Shown here: piece after piece, positions 8,494-16,519 of the stretch
Position numbering within the stretch: position 1 is the first letter of the stretch
Layout of the letters: every line of letters begins with the position of its first letter
DNA from: Ga0077536 sp035325705
Lineage (GTDB): Bacteria > Pseudomonadota > Gammaproteobacteria > Ga0077536
DNA length: 64,000 nt
Assembly: GCA_035325705.1 (NCBI GenBank)
Contig: DAOKZI010000011.1
Location: forward strand, 62,001 to 126,000
Direction of reading: 5' to 3'
Translations under genes and position numbers: made by a program
The notes under the pieces: generated by a model
What the model saw: the letters and a program-made list of their open reading frames with translations, nothing else
Told to the model about the DNA's origin: nothing
Databases searched by the model: none

Positions 8494-8580
8494 CGTCGCC
8501 CGGGTTGGCGCGCGCGCAATCCGGGAGCGGCGTATCGGACGGTGGAGATCCCGGGTTTCGCTACGCTGCACCCGGGCTAC
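8494..8580. repeat. REP-type element (family A) with degenerate partner
   Basis: The right copy (8547-8580) is a clear reverse-oriented family A element ending CCCGGGCTAC. The left copy (about 8494-8528) is weaker, with stem GCCCGGGTT / AATCCGGGAG around a GC loop. The right copy ends 5 nt before the lpxD stop codon, so the repeat abuts the 3' end of that gene. Confidence 0.75.
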
Positions 8581-8584
8581 GAAG

Positions 8585-9574
8585 CTACGAAGCGTCCTCG
8601 CCGGCCTGCTTGGCCTGCGTATGGAGCCAGGCGATGGTCTTCTTCCACTGTGCGAAGGGTCGGATCGGGATGCCGGCGTAGGTGCCGGGATGCAGCACGT
8701 GTTTGGCGATCACGGACTTGCCGAGCACGGTGACGTCGCTGCAGATTTCGACATGGCCGCCGACGCCGACCTGGCCCGCGAGCACGACGCGATCGCCGAG
8801 CTTCGTGCTGCCGGAAATCCCGGTCTGCGACACGAGCAGGCAGTCCTCTCCGATCTGCACGTTGTGCGCGATCATCACGAGGTTGTCGATCTTGCTGCCG
8901 CGTCCGACGCGGGTCGCGGTGAAGCGGCCGCGGTCGATCGTCGCGTTCGCACCGATCTCCACGTCGTCGGCGATGACGACGTTGCCGAGCTGCGGGATCT
9001 TGTGATGCCGTCGCTCGTGCATCACGAAGCCGTAGCCGTCGCCGCCGATCACGGCGCCCGGCTGCACGACGACGCGGTGACCGAGCACGCAGTCCTCGCG
9101 CACGGTCACGTGCGGGTGGATCACGCAGTCTTCGCCGAGCACGACGCGATCCATCAGCACGGCGCTCGCATGGACGACGCTGCGCGCGCCGATGCGGGCA
9201 TCGCGTCCGATCACGACATAGGGGCCGATGCGCACATCGGCGTCCAGCGTCGCCCGCGGATCGATGACCGCCGTCGGGTGGATCGCCGTGTCCTGCGAAT
9301 ACTGCGAGGGCAGGAACAGCGCGGCGACGAGCGCGCAGGCGTACTCCGGCTCTGCGTGCACGAGGCAGGACTTGCCTTCGATGAGCCCGCCCGGGCTGAC
9401 GATGAAGGCCGGAATGGCGGAGTCGCGCGCAGCGCGCGCGTGTTTCGGTCGGCCGACGAAAGAGAGATGGCGCGGCAGATCGTCGCTGATCCCGCAGACG
9501 CCCTCGATCGGCAGGCTGGGATCGCCGTGGAGTTCGAAGCCGAGACGCTGTGCGATGTCGCCGAGTGTGAGCAC
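8585..9574 (-). CDS. lpxD: UDP-3-O-acylglucosamine N-acyltransferase
   Basis: Acyl-ACP-dependent N-acyltransferase of lipid A synthesis, acting on UDP-3-O-acylglucosamine at the cytoplasmic side. The 329 residues carry an N-terminal uridine-binding domain (to about 100) and then a left-handed beta helix of repeating hexapeptides such as VVVQPGAVIGGDGYGF and VEIGANATIDRG. The catalytic histidine is in IAHNV, near residue 235. The start is taken as GTG at 9574: AAGGA lies six bases upstream and the family begins at this point (VLTLGDIAQRLGFEL). The ATG at 9610 lacks any ribosome site. The gene stands alone, without bamA, skp, fabZ, lpxA or lpxB. It is either a second copy or a relocated one. 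It diverges from the VKOR gene. Confidence 0.92.
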   Translation of the reverse strand: MLTLGDIAQRLGFELHGDPSLPIEGVCGISDDLPRHLSFVGRPKHARAARDSAIPAFIVSPGGLIEGKSCLVHAEPEYACALVAALFLPSQYSQDTAIHPTAVIDPRATLDADVRIGPYVVIGRDARIGARSVVHASAVLMDRVVLGEDCVIHPHVTVREDCVLGHRVVVQPGAVIGGDGYGFVMHERRHHKIPQLGNVVIADDVEIGANATIDRGRFTATRVGRGSKIDNLVMIAHNVQIGEDCLLVSQTGISGSTKLGDRVVLAGQVGVGGHVEICSDVTVLGKSVIAKHVLHPGTYAGIPIRPFAQWKKTIAWLHTQAKQAGEDAS

Positions 9575-9772
9575 GGTGATCCTTTCGGGCAGAGCTGCGC
9601 GCCGCGGCATGGTGACGCAAGCGCCGCGTGAATGGTATCCCCGCGCCGCGCGTCACGCGCGAGGCACTGCGACGCGCGAGCGCTCCTGTGTAAACTGCGC
9701 AGCTCTCGCGTCGCGCGCCGTCGTGCGACGCGCCCGTAGCGAGGAAGAGCCTTCCGGCTCGCGAGACATGCG

Positions 9773-10636
9773 ATGACGAACAGCAAGACTGCCCGTGCCG
9801 CGGGCGCGGCGAAAACGAGCGGCAAGGACGCGGCGAAGGGCGGTGAGGCGCGCCGCTGGTCGCTGCCTTTCGCGATCCTCGCCGGACTCGGGCTGTTGTT
9901 GACGGCTTATCTCACCTACGAATCGGGCCGGCAGGGCACGCTCGCATTCTGCGCCGCCGGCAGCGGTTGCGACCTCGTGCAGTCGAGCCGCTATTCGATC
10001 CTGCTCGGCGTGCCGCTCGCGGCCTGGGGCTTCTTCGCTTATCTCGCACTCGCGCTCGCCGCGTGGCTGCGGAGCAGGGCGGCGCTGTGGTTCGTCGCCT
10101 GCGTCGGCGTCGCCGTGAGCGTCTACCTGACGCTGCTCGGCCTCGTGGATCTCGAGGCGAGCTGCGTCTGGTGTCTGGCTTCGCTGCTGCTGTGGTCGAT
10201 CGCCGCCGCGCTGGCCTGGCGGGTCGCCGCCATATTGCCCGGCGCGTCGCGCCTGACGAGTGCGGGCCTCGCCGCGATCGTCGTGCTGATCCTCCATCTG
10301 CACTACGCGGGCGTCTTCGATCCCGCGGCCGGACCCGAAGACCCTTACGCGCGCGACGTCGCCGAGGCGCTGAGCGCGAGCGGCGCAAAGTTCTACGGCG
10401 CGACGTGGTGCCCGCACTGCCAGGATCAGAAAAAGCTGTTCGGCGCGGCGGCGCGCCGCCTGCCCTACGTCGAATGCTCACCCAACGGCCCCCGCGCGCC
10501 GCAGGCGACGGCCTGCGTCGCCGAGGACATCAAGGGCTATCCGACCTGGATCGTCAACGGCAACCGCTACCAGCGCATGCTCAGCGTCGAGCAGCTCGGC
10601 CGGATGGTCGGACTCCCGCCGCCCGCGGCGCCGTGA
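9773..10636 (+). CDS. Vitamin K epoxide reductase (VKOR) with fused thioredoxin-like domain
   Basis: Inner-membrane disulfide-forming protein of 287 residues, a possible functional substitute or companion for DsbB/DsbA. A charged N-terminal tail (1-28) is followed by a four-to-five-helix VKOR core (about 30-180). The core has loop cysteines in FCAAGSGCDLV and the quinone-proximal CVWC pair. A periplasmic thioredoxin-like domain (about 195-287) has the active site TWCPHCQDQKKLF and a cis-proline segment GYPTW. The architecture is that of bacterial VKOR-Trx fusions, where electrons pass from substrate cysteines through the Trx-like domain to quinone. Its stop overlaps the GTG start of pgpA by four bases, indicating coupling although the functions look unrelated. 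Confidence 0.9.
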   Translation: MTNSKTARAAGAAKTSGKDAAKGGEARRWSLPFAILAGLGLLLTAYLTYESGRQGTLAFCAAGSGCDLVQSSRYSILLGVPLAAWGFFAYLALALAAWLRSRAALWFVACVGVAVSVYLTLLGLVDLEASCVWCLASLLLWSIAAALAWRVAAILPGASRLTSAGLAAIVVLILHLHYAGVFDPAAGPEDPYARDVAEALSASGAKFYGATWCPHCQDQKKLFGAAARRLPYVECSPNGPRAPQATACVAEDIKGYPTWIVNGNRYQRMLSVEQLGRMVGLPPPAAP

Positions 10637-11127
10637 GGTCGGCCGGCGGTGTCAGGCCCGACTGGAGCTGGCTGAAGGACCCAGGGCATTTCCTCGCGCT
10701 CGGCGGCGGCACCGGCCTCGTCAAGGTCGCGCCGGGCACTTTCGGCTCGCTGCTGGGCGTCGCGCTCTATCTCGCGCTGCCGCCGCTCGGGCCCGCCGCG
10801 GCCGCCGGCGTGGTGGCGCTGATGATTGCCGTCGGCGTGCCGATATGCGGGCGGACGGCGCGGGCGCTCGGCGTGCACGACCACCCGGCGATCGTCTGGG
10901 ACGAGGTGACGGGCGTCGTTTTGACACTCGTTTGCGGTTCGGGGACGTGGATCGCGGTAGGACTGGGCTTCCTGCTGTTCCGGATTTTTGATATCTGGAA
11001 GCCCTGGCCGGTACGCTGGGCTGACGGACGCGTCGGCGGCGGGATCGGCGTGATGCTGGACGATCTCCTGGCGGCCGCGTACGCGGCGATGGGGCTGGTA
11101 TTATTCGAATACATTTCATATAGTTAA
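10633..11127 (+). CDS. pgpA: Phosphatidylglycerophosphatase A
   Basis: Integral-membrane phosphatase that removes the terminal phosphate of phosphatidylglycerophosphate to give phosphatidylglycerol. It has 164 residues. Family signatures are GGGTGLVKVAPGTFGSLLG near the N-terminus, HDHPAIVWDEVTG, FDIWKPWPVRW and the conserved GGIGVMLDDLLAA. The only start that includes the whole family N-terminus is GTG at 10633, overlapping the VKOR stop as GTGA. The last codons and the following 60 bases are markedly AT-rich compared with the surroundings. Confidence 0.93.
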   Translation: MRSAGGVRPDWSWLKDPGHFLALGGGTGLVKVAPGTFGSLLGVALYLALPPLGPAAAAGVVALMIAVGVPICGRTARALGVHDHPAIVWDEVTGVVLTLVCGSGTWIAVGLGFLLFRIFDIWKPWPVRWADGRVGGGIGVMLDDLLAAAYAAMGLVLFEYISYS

Positions 11128-11173
11128 AAGATAAAGAATAAATTGACATTAAAAACTTGAATTAAAGCCCAGA
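11110..11173 (+). promoter_or_regulatory. AT-rich leader and likely promoter region
   Basis: About 60 bases that are nearly all A and T separate pgpA from the lytic transglycosylase, in a window that is otherwise about two thirds G+C. TATAGT (11119-11124) and TTGACA (11143-11148) are present but not at a normal mutual spacing, so the exact promoter cannot be assigned. The composition itself is typical of an UP-element or promoter zone. Confidence 0.35.
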
Positions 11174-11815
11174 ATGTCAAGACAAGAATCGAACAAGTTG
11201 AGGCGCTACCTGAGGATCGCGCTGTTTCTCGCGCTGCCCGTCGCGCTGCCCCTGGTCGCCGGCGCGGACATTTACAAGTACGTCGACAAATACGGCCGCG
11301 TCTACCTGACCGATCGGCCTTCGCATCAGGGCTACAAGCGCCTCGTGAAGACCTGGAAGGGATGGAGCGAAGTCTCGACGAGCTCCATCAGCTACCGCCA
11401 CCTCGTCCAGAACCGCAAGCGTTTCCTGTCGACGATCGAGTCGGCGGCGAAGAGCCACCGGCTGCCGTCGGCCCTGCTGCACGCGGTGATCACCGCCGAG
11501 TCCGCCTACGATCCGAACGCCGTGTCGCGCGCCGGCGCGGTCGGCCTGATGCAGCTCATGCCGGCCACGGCCGAGCGCTACGGCGTGCGCGATCGCAAGG
11601 ATCCGCGCGCGAACGTCGCCGGCGGCACGCGCTATCTGAAGGATCTGCTCGGGATGTTCGACAACGATCTCGTGCTCGCCCTGGCCGCCTACAACGCGGG
11701 CGAGAATGCCGTCATCAAATACGGTCGCCAGATCCCGCCGTACGAGGAAACCCAGACTTACGTGCGGCGGGTGCTGAAGTTCTACAACGATTACAAGAAG
11801 ACCAAGCTGATGTAG
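11174..11815 (+). CDS. Lytic transglycosylase (SLT domain) with DUF4124-like N-terminus
   Basis: Exported peptidoglycan lytic transglycosylase, 213 residues. A signal-type hydrophobic segment covers about 12-31. It is followed by a short DUF4124-like strand motif (DIYKYVDKYGRVYLTDRPS, about 32-50) and a SLT lysozyme-like domain (about 85-205). The catalytic glutamate is E109 in TAESAYDPNAVS. GLMQLMPATAERYG and AYNAGENAV are the classical SLT motifs II and III. It cleaves the MurNAc-GlcNAc bond with formation of 1,6-anhydro-MurNAc. It has its own AT-rich upstream region and converges on ilvD. Confidence 0.93.
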   Translation: MSRQESNKLRRYLRIALFLALPVALPLVAGADIYKYVDKYGRVYLTDRPSHQGYKRLVKTWKGWSEVSTSSISYRHLVQNRKRFLSTIESAAKSHRLPSALLHAVITAESAYDPNAVSRAGAVGLMQLMPATAERYGVRDRKDPRANVAGGTRYLKDLLGMFDNDLVLALAAYNAGENAVIKYGRQIPPYEETQTYVRRVLKFYNDYKKTKLM

Positions 11816-11844
11816 CGCGGGCCTGGCACGAAGCCCGACCCGCG
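11816..11844. terminator. Inverted repeat between convergent genes
   Basis: CGCGGG (11816-11821) pairs with CCCGCG (11839-11844), with an inner GGGC/GCCC pair possible, in the 42-bp gap between the convergent transglycosylase and ilvD genes. It could end transcription in both directions; no T-tract is visible. Confidence 0.3.
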
Positions 11845-11857
11845 TTCGCGCGCTTGC

Positions 11858-13537
11858 CTATTCGTCGGTGACGCAGCCCTCGGACGCCGGCTTCACGTTC
11901 TTGATGAACTTGTACAGCGTGCCGCGCGTCGCCTTGTACGGCGGCATCTTCCACTCGGCCCGGCGCCGCGCGAGTTCCTCGTCGGCGACGTCCATCGAGA
12001 GGCTGTTCTTCGACGCGTCGATGGTGACGAGATCGCCGTTGCGCACCAGCGCGATCGGCCCGCCCTGCTGGGCCTCGGGCACGACGTGACCGACGATGAA
12101 GCCGTGCGAGCCGCCGGAGAAGCGGCCGTCGGTGATCAGGGCGACGTCGGCGCCGAGGCCCGCGCCCATGATCGCCGAGGTCGGCGTCAACATCTCCGGC
12201 ATGCCGGGGCCGCCCTGCGGTCCTTCGTAGCGGATGACGACGACGTCGCCCTTGCCGATCTCCTTGCGCTCCAGCGCCGCGAGCATCAGCTCTTCCGAGT
12301 CGTAGACCTTGGCCGGGCCCGCGAAGCGCAGGCCTTCCTTGCCCGTGATCTTCGCGACCGAGCCGCCCGGGGCGAGATTGCCCTTGAGGATCTGAATGTG
12401 GCCGCGCGGATTGATCGGATTCTCGAGCGGCCGGATGACCTGCTGATCGGGCACGAGCTCGGGAACCTCGCGCAGATTCTCCGCGACCGTCCTGCCGGTA
12501 CAGGTGAGGCAGCTACCGTCGATGAGCCCGTGCTTCAGCAGATACTTCATGACCGCCGGGATGCCGCCGATCTTCTGCACGTCCTCCATCACGTATTTGC
12601 CGCTCGGCTTCAGATCGGCGAGGAAGGGCACGCGATCGCTGACCGCCTGGAAATCCTCCAGGCCCAGCGTCACGCCGGCGGCGCGCGCCATCGCGATCAG
12701 GTGCAGCACCGCGTTGGTCGAGCCGCCGAGCACCGTGACCAGCACCATCGCGTTCTCGAAGGCGGCCCGCGTCATGATGTCGCGCGGCTTGATGTCGCGC
12801 TCGAGCAGCAGCTTCACGGCCTCGCCGGCGCGTCGGCACTCCTCGCGCTTCAGCGGATCGACGGCGGGCGTCGAGGAGCTGTAGGGCAGCGACAGGCCCA
12901 TCGCTTCGATCGCGGACGCCATCGTGTTCGCGGTGTACATGCCGCCGCAGGCGCCGGCGCCGGGACAGGCGTGGCGCACGATTTCCTGGCGACGGGCGTC
13001 GTCGATCGTGCCGGCGAGATAGGCGCCGTAGCTCTGGAAGGCGGAGATGATGTCCAGCGTCTCCCCGCGCGAATGGCCCGGCTTGATCGTGCCGCCGTAG
13101 ACCATCAGCGCCGGCCGGTTCAGGCGCGCCATCGCGATCACGCAGCCCGGCATGTTCTTGTCGCAGCCCGGGATCGTGATGAGCCCGTCGTACCACTGGC
13201 CGCCCATGATGGTCTCGATCGAGTCGGCGATGATCTCGCGCGACTGCAGCGAGTAGCTCATGCCGTCCGTGCCCATCGAGATGCCGTCGCTGACGCCGAT
13301 GGTGTTGAAGCGCATGCCGATGAGGCCGGCGGCCTGCACGCCCCGCTTGACTTCCTCGCCGAGCCCGAGCAGGTGCATGTTGCAGGGATTGCCCTCGAAC
13401 CAGACGCTCGCGATCCCGATCTGCGCTTTCGCCATGTCGTCCGGCGTGAGGCCCGTCGCGTAGAGCATGGCCTGCGAGGCGCCCTGCGATTTCGGCTCGG
13501 TGATCCGCGCGCTGAGGCTGTTGAGTTTCTTCGCCAT
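11858..13537 (-). CDS. ilvD: Dihydroxy-acid dehydratase
   Basis: Iron-sulfur dehydratase that converts 2,3-dihydroxy-isovalerate and -methylvalerate to the 2-oxo acids of valine and isoleucine synthesis. The 559 residues match the shorter IlvD type. Cluster-ligand motifs are PGCDKNMPGC and ACPGAGACGGMYTANTM, with a third cysteine region in DGSCLTCTG and the family block GRFSGGSHGFIVGH. The start is ATG 13537 (MAKKLNSLSARI) with GGAG six bases upstream; the extra 118 open codons upstream have no family similarity. It is monocistronic here, with no ilvB, ilvC or ilvE nearby. Sugar-acid dehydratases of the same superfamily are the alternative, but the sequence is close to classical IlvD. Confidence 0.95.
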   Translation of the reverse strand: MAKKLNSLSARITEPKSQGASQAMLYATGLTPDDMAKAQIGIASVWFEGNPCNMHLLGLGEEVKRGVQAAGLIGMRFNTIGVSDGISMGTDGMSYSLQSREIIADSIETIMGGQWYDGLITIPGCDKNMPGCVIAMARLNRPALMVYGGTIKPGHSRGETLDIISAFQSYGAYLAGTIDDARRQEIVRHACPGAGACGGMYTANTMASAIEAMGLSLPYSSSTPAVDPLKREECRRAGEAVKLLLERDIKPRDIMTRAAFENAMVLVTVLGGSTNAVLHLIAMARAAGVTLGLEDFQAVSDRVPFLADLKPSGKYVMEDVQKIGGIPAVMKYLLKHGLIDGSCLTCTGRTVAENLREVPELVPDQQVIRPLENPINPRGHIQILKGNLAPGGSVAKITGKEGLRFAGPAKVYDSEELMLAALERKEIGKGDVVVIRYEGPQGGPGMPEMLTPTSAIMGAGLGADVALITDGRFSGGSHGFIVGHVVPEAQQGGPIALVRNGDLVTIDASKNSLSMDVADEELARRRAEWKMPPYKATRGTLYKFIKNVKPASEGCVTDE

Positions 13538-13694
13538 CGTCGACTCCAGGGAATGGGCGGCACGCTGCGTGCCGCGAAAAAGAGGCGGCCGGATCATAGA
13601 CGAGCCCGGCCGGGGTGTCGTGCCCGCGGCCAAAGGCGACCCCCGGCCGGAGGCGACGTGTAGAATGCGGCCATTTCCGCGCCGGCCCGTCACC

Positions 13695-14858
13695 ATGACG
13701 ACTCTTGCCCCCCTCAAAGCACAGCTCGGCGACCAGCTCGGTCGACTCGTCGCGATGCGCTCGGTGAGCAGCGGCGATCCGCGCCTGGACTGCGGCAATC
13801 GGGGCGTCGTCGAGCTGCTGGCCGACTGGTGCGCGGCGCGCGGCTTCGCGATCGAGCTCCAGCCCGTGGGCCGGCATCCCGACAAGCTCAATCTGATCGC
13901 GACGCGCGGCGCGGGCGACGACGGCCTGGTGCTCGCGGGTCACACCGACACCGTGCCCTGCGATCCCGCGCTGTGGACCTCGGATCCCTTCGTGCTGAGC
14001 GAGCGTGACGGCCGCTGGTACGGACTCGGCACGGCGGACATGAAGTGCCTGTTTCCCGCCGCGCTCGCCGCGGTGGACCGGCTCGAGGGCGCGGCCCGCG
14101 CGAAGCCGCTGACGATACTCGCGACCGCCGACGAGGAAACCTCGATGGCCGGGGCCCGCGCGCTCGTTGCGGCCGGCCGCCGGCTCGGCCGCTACGCGAT
14201 CATCGGCGAGCCGACCGGCGGGCGCCCGATCGCCGCGCACAAGGGCGTCGCGCAGCTCGGCGTCGCGCTCGCCGGGAAGAGCGGGCACGCGAGCAATCCC
14301 GCGCTCGGCAACAATGCGCTGGACGGCATGCGGCAGGTGCTGAACGCGCTGGCCGCGTGGCGCGAGGACCTCGCGCGCACGCATCGCTGCGAGGATTTCG
14401 ACGTGCCGCAGCCGACGCTCAACTTCGGCGCGATCCGCGGCGGCGACAACGCGAATCGGATCTGCGGTCACTGCGAGCTGCTGCTCGATCTGCGCTTCGT
14501 GCCCGGCCAGGATCCCGCGGCGACGATCGCGGCGCTGCGCGCGAGGGTCGCTGCCGCGATCGCGGACAGCGGCCTCGGCTGCGAGGTCCGCGAGCTGATG
14601 GAGGCGATCCCCGCTCACGCGACGCCGCGCGAGGGCGCGCTCGTGCGCCTCGCGGAATCGATCACGGGCCAGCGCGCGGGCGCTGTGAGCTTCGCGACCG
14701 AAGCGCCGTTCCTCACCGCGCTGGGCGTCGAGACGATCGTGCTGGGCCCCGGCCACATCGCGCAGGCGCATCAGCCCGACGAATACGTCGAGATCGATGC
14801 GCTGCTGCGCATGGTCGAGAGGCTCGCGCAGTTCATCGCGAGGCTGTGCTCGCCATGA
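13695..14858 (+). CDS. argE: Acetylornithine deacetylase (M20 family)
   Basis: Zinc-dependent amidohydrolase that releases ornithine from N-acetylornithine in linear arginine synthesis. It has 387 residues. Metal and catalytic motifs are GHTDTVP (H83), GTADMK (bridging Asp), ATADEETS (base Glu) and IIGEPTGG. The dimerisation domain lies around 180-290 with SGHASNP, and a C-terminal histidine is in GPGHIAQAHQPDE. The assignment over DapE or succinyl-arginine homologues rests on the next gene, argA, whose start overlaps this stop as ATGA. Together they supply the acetylation and deacetylation steps of one pathway. Confidence 0.88.
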   Translation: MTTLAPLKAQLGDQLGRLVAMRSVSSGDPRLDCGNRGVVELLADWCAARGFAIELQPVGRHPDKLNLIATRGAGDDGLVLAGHTDTVPCDPALWTSDPFVLSERDGRWYGLGTADMKCLFPAALAAVDRLEGAARAKPLTILATADEETSMAGARALVAAGRRLGRYAIIGEPTGGRPIAAHKGVAQLGVALAGKSGHASNPALGNNALDGMRQVLNALAAWREDLARTHRCEDFDVPQPTLNFGAIRGGDNANRICGHCELLLDLRFVPGQDPAATIAALRARVAAAIADSGLGCEVRELMEAIPAHATPREGALVRLAESITGQRAGAVSFATEAPFLTALGVETIVLGPGHIAQAHQPDEYVEIDALLRMVERLAQFIARLCSP

Positions 14859-16174
14859 CGACGCTCGCGCCGCCGGACTATGCCGGCTTCGTGCGCTGGA
14901 TGCGCGAGGCCTCGCCGTATCTGCGCGCGCATCGCGGGCAGACCTTCGTCGTCTATCTGGGCGGCGAAGCGATCGCCGGCGCGGGCTTTCCGCAGATCGT
15001 GCAGGATCTCGCGCTCCTGTGCGGGATCGGCGTCAAGCTCGTCGTCGTGCACGGCGCGCGGCCGCAGGTCGAGGCACGTCTCGCCCGGGCCGGCATCGCG
15101 ACCCGAATGGCGGGCGATCTGCGCGTCACCGACGGCGCCGCGCTCGCCGAGGTCAAGCAGGCGGTCGCCGCCGTGCGCTTTTCCATCGAAGCGCAGTTCG
15201 CGCACGCGACGGGCCAGCGCCAGCCGGGCGGCGGCAGCGTGCGCATCCTCGGCGGCAATTTCGTCGTCGCGCGTCCGGCGGGCGTGATCGGCGGCATCGA
15301 TCTGCAGTTCACCGGCGAGCTGCGCCGCATCGACAGCGCCGGCCTGCGCGCGCAGCTCGAGCACGCCGATCTCGTGCTGCTGTCGCCGCTCGGGCATTCG
15401 CCGACCGGCGAGCTGTTCAGCCTGAACGGTCTCGAGCTCGCGACCGCGGTGGCCGCCGAGCTCGGCGCCGGCAAGCTCGTGATCTACACGCAGCAGCCCG
15501 AGGTGCGCGACTCGAGCGGCCGGCTGCGCCGGCAGCTCACGCCGCTCGAGATGAAGGAAGAGCCGCTGTCGGGGCCGCCCGCGCCGGTGCTCGCCGCCGC
15601 GCTGCGCGCCTGCAAGCTGGGCGTTCGTCGCGTCCATCTCGTCGCGAGCGACGCCGACGGCGCGCTGCTGCTCGAGCTCTTCACGCGCGACGGCGTCGGC
15701 ACGCTGCTCAGCGACACCCCGTTCGATCAACTGCGCCGCGCGACGATCGACGATGTCGGCGGCATCCTCGATCTGATCGAGCCGCTCGAGGCGGCCGGGG
15801 TGCTGGTGAAACGCTCGCGGGAGAAGCTCGAGCAGGAGATCGATCACTTCACCGTGATGGTGCGCGACGGCCTGACCGTCGCCTGCGGCGCGGTCTATCC
15901 CTATCTCGCCGAGGGCATGGCCGAGCTCGCCTGCATCGCGGTGCGTCCGGACTATCGGAGCGCCGGCTTCGGCGCCTCCCTGATCGCGGCGCTGGAACGC
16001 CGCGCCGGCGAGCTCGGCATCGACACGGTGTTCGTGCTGACGACGCAGGCGACGCACTGGTTCCAGGAGCACGGCTACGTCAAACAGGGCCTCGACAGCC
16101 TGCCGATGAGCCGGCAAGCGCTGTACAACTGGCAGCGCAATTCGCAGGTGCTGGTGAAACGGCTGGGGCGGTGA
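14855..16174 (+). CDS. argA: N-acetylglutamate synthase (amino-acid N-acetyltransferase)
   Basis: First enzyme of arginine synthesis, transferring acetyl from acetyl-CoA to glutamate, and normally feedback-inhibited by arginine. It has 439 residues. An N-terminal amino-acid-kinase-like domain (about 20-285) has the glycine loops VVYLGGEAI and VVVHGARPQ. A C-terminal GNAT domain (about 295-430) shows the acetyl-CoA pyrophosphate loop VRPDYRSAGFGASLI. The length and architecture match the E. coli ArgA type. It overlaps argE by four bases (ATGA), so the two are translationally coupled. Downstream is a 345-bp repeat-filled gap before the convergent clpA. Confidence 0.94.
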   Translation: MTTLAPPDYAGFVRWMREASPYLRAHRGQTFVVYLGGEAIAGAGFPQIVQDLALLCGIGVKLVVVHGARPQVEARLARAGIATRMAGDLRVTDGAALAEVKQAVAAVRFSIEAQFAHATGQRQPGGGSVRILGGNFVVARPAGVIGGIDLQFTGELRRIDSAGLRAQLEHADLVLLSPLGHSPTGELFSLNGLELATAVAAELGAGKLVIYTQQPEVRDSSGRLRRQLTPLEMKEEPLSGPPAPVLAAALRACKLGVRRVHLVASDADGALLLELFTRDGVGTLLSDTPFDQLRRATIDDVGGILDLIEPLEAAGVLVKRSREKLEQEIDHFTVMVRDGLTVACGAVYPYLAEGMAELACIAVRPDYRSAGFGASLIAALERRAGELGIDTVFVLTTQATHWFQEHGYVKQGLDSLPMSRQALYNWQRNSQVLVKRLGR

Positions 16175-16187
16175 GATTGGGGTTTGC

Positions 16188-16484
16188 GTAGCGTGGGTTG
16201 ACGCGGGGAAGCCCAAGGTCCGGCACTTCGTAGCCCGGGTGGAGCGCGCAGCGCGTAACCCGAGATCCGGCGCGCGTCGTCTCTCATGCATTCAAGAAGA
16301 CTCGGCGCGGTGCGCGCCGCGCCGAAATCCTTTGCGTCTCGGGCATGCCGGATCCCGGGTTCCGCTACGCTGCACCCGGGCTACGAAGATCCGGCCGATG
16401 TTTCCGTCGGCATAAACATTCCGGGTAATTCCCCCAGCAATCCCTTTCTTCCTCCGTGCCCTCCGTGTTCTCCGTGGCTAGATT
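16188..16484. repeat. Cluster of REP (families B and A) and family C repeats
   Basis: The gap 16175-16519 between convergent argA and clpA holds no gene but four repeat units. They are a diverged family B element (16188-16216, GTAG then GTGGGTT / AAGCCCA), a family A element (16230-16270, GTAG, stem CCCGGGT / ACCCGAG), an inverted family A copy (16351-16384, ending CCCGGGCTAC) and one arm of family C (16445-16484, ending GTGGCTAGATT). The A pair can form a long hairpin in RNA from either strand. The family C copy ends about 36 bp after the clpA stop. Confidence 0.85.
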
Positions 16485-16519
16485 AGGGCGGCACTGTTGC
16501 CGCCGATTCCGCACGATCC

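Noticed and set aside
4797..8681. A 1294-codon plus-strand open frame
   Set aside because: It runs antisense through gor, through the globin and lyase genes in another frame, and antisense through the GntR gene. It gives Arg/Ala/Asp-rich nonsense without domains; it is an artefact of high GC.
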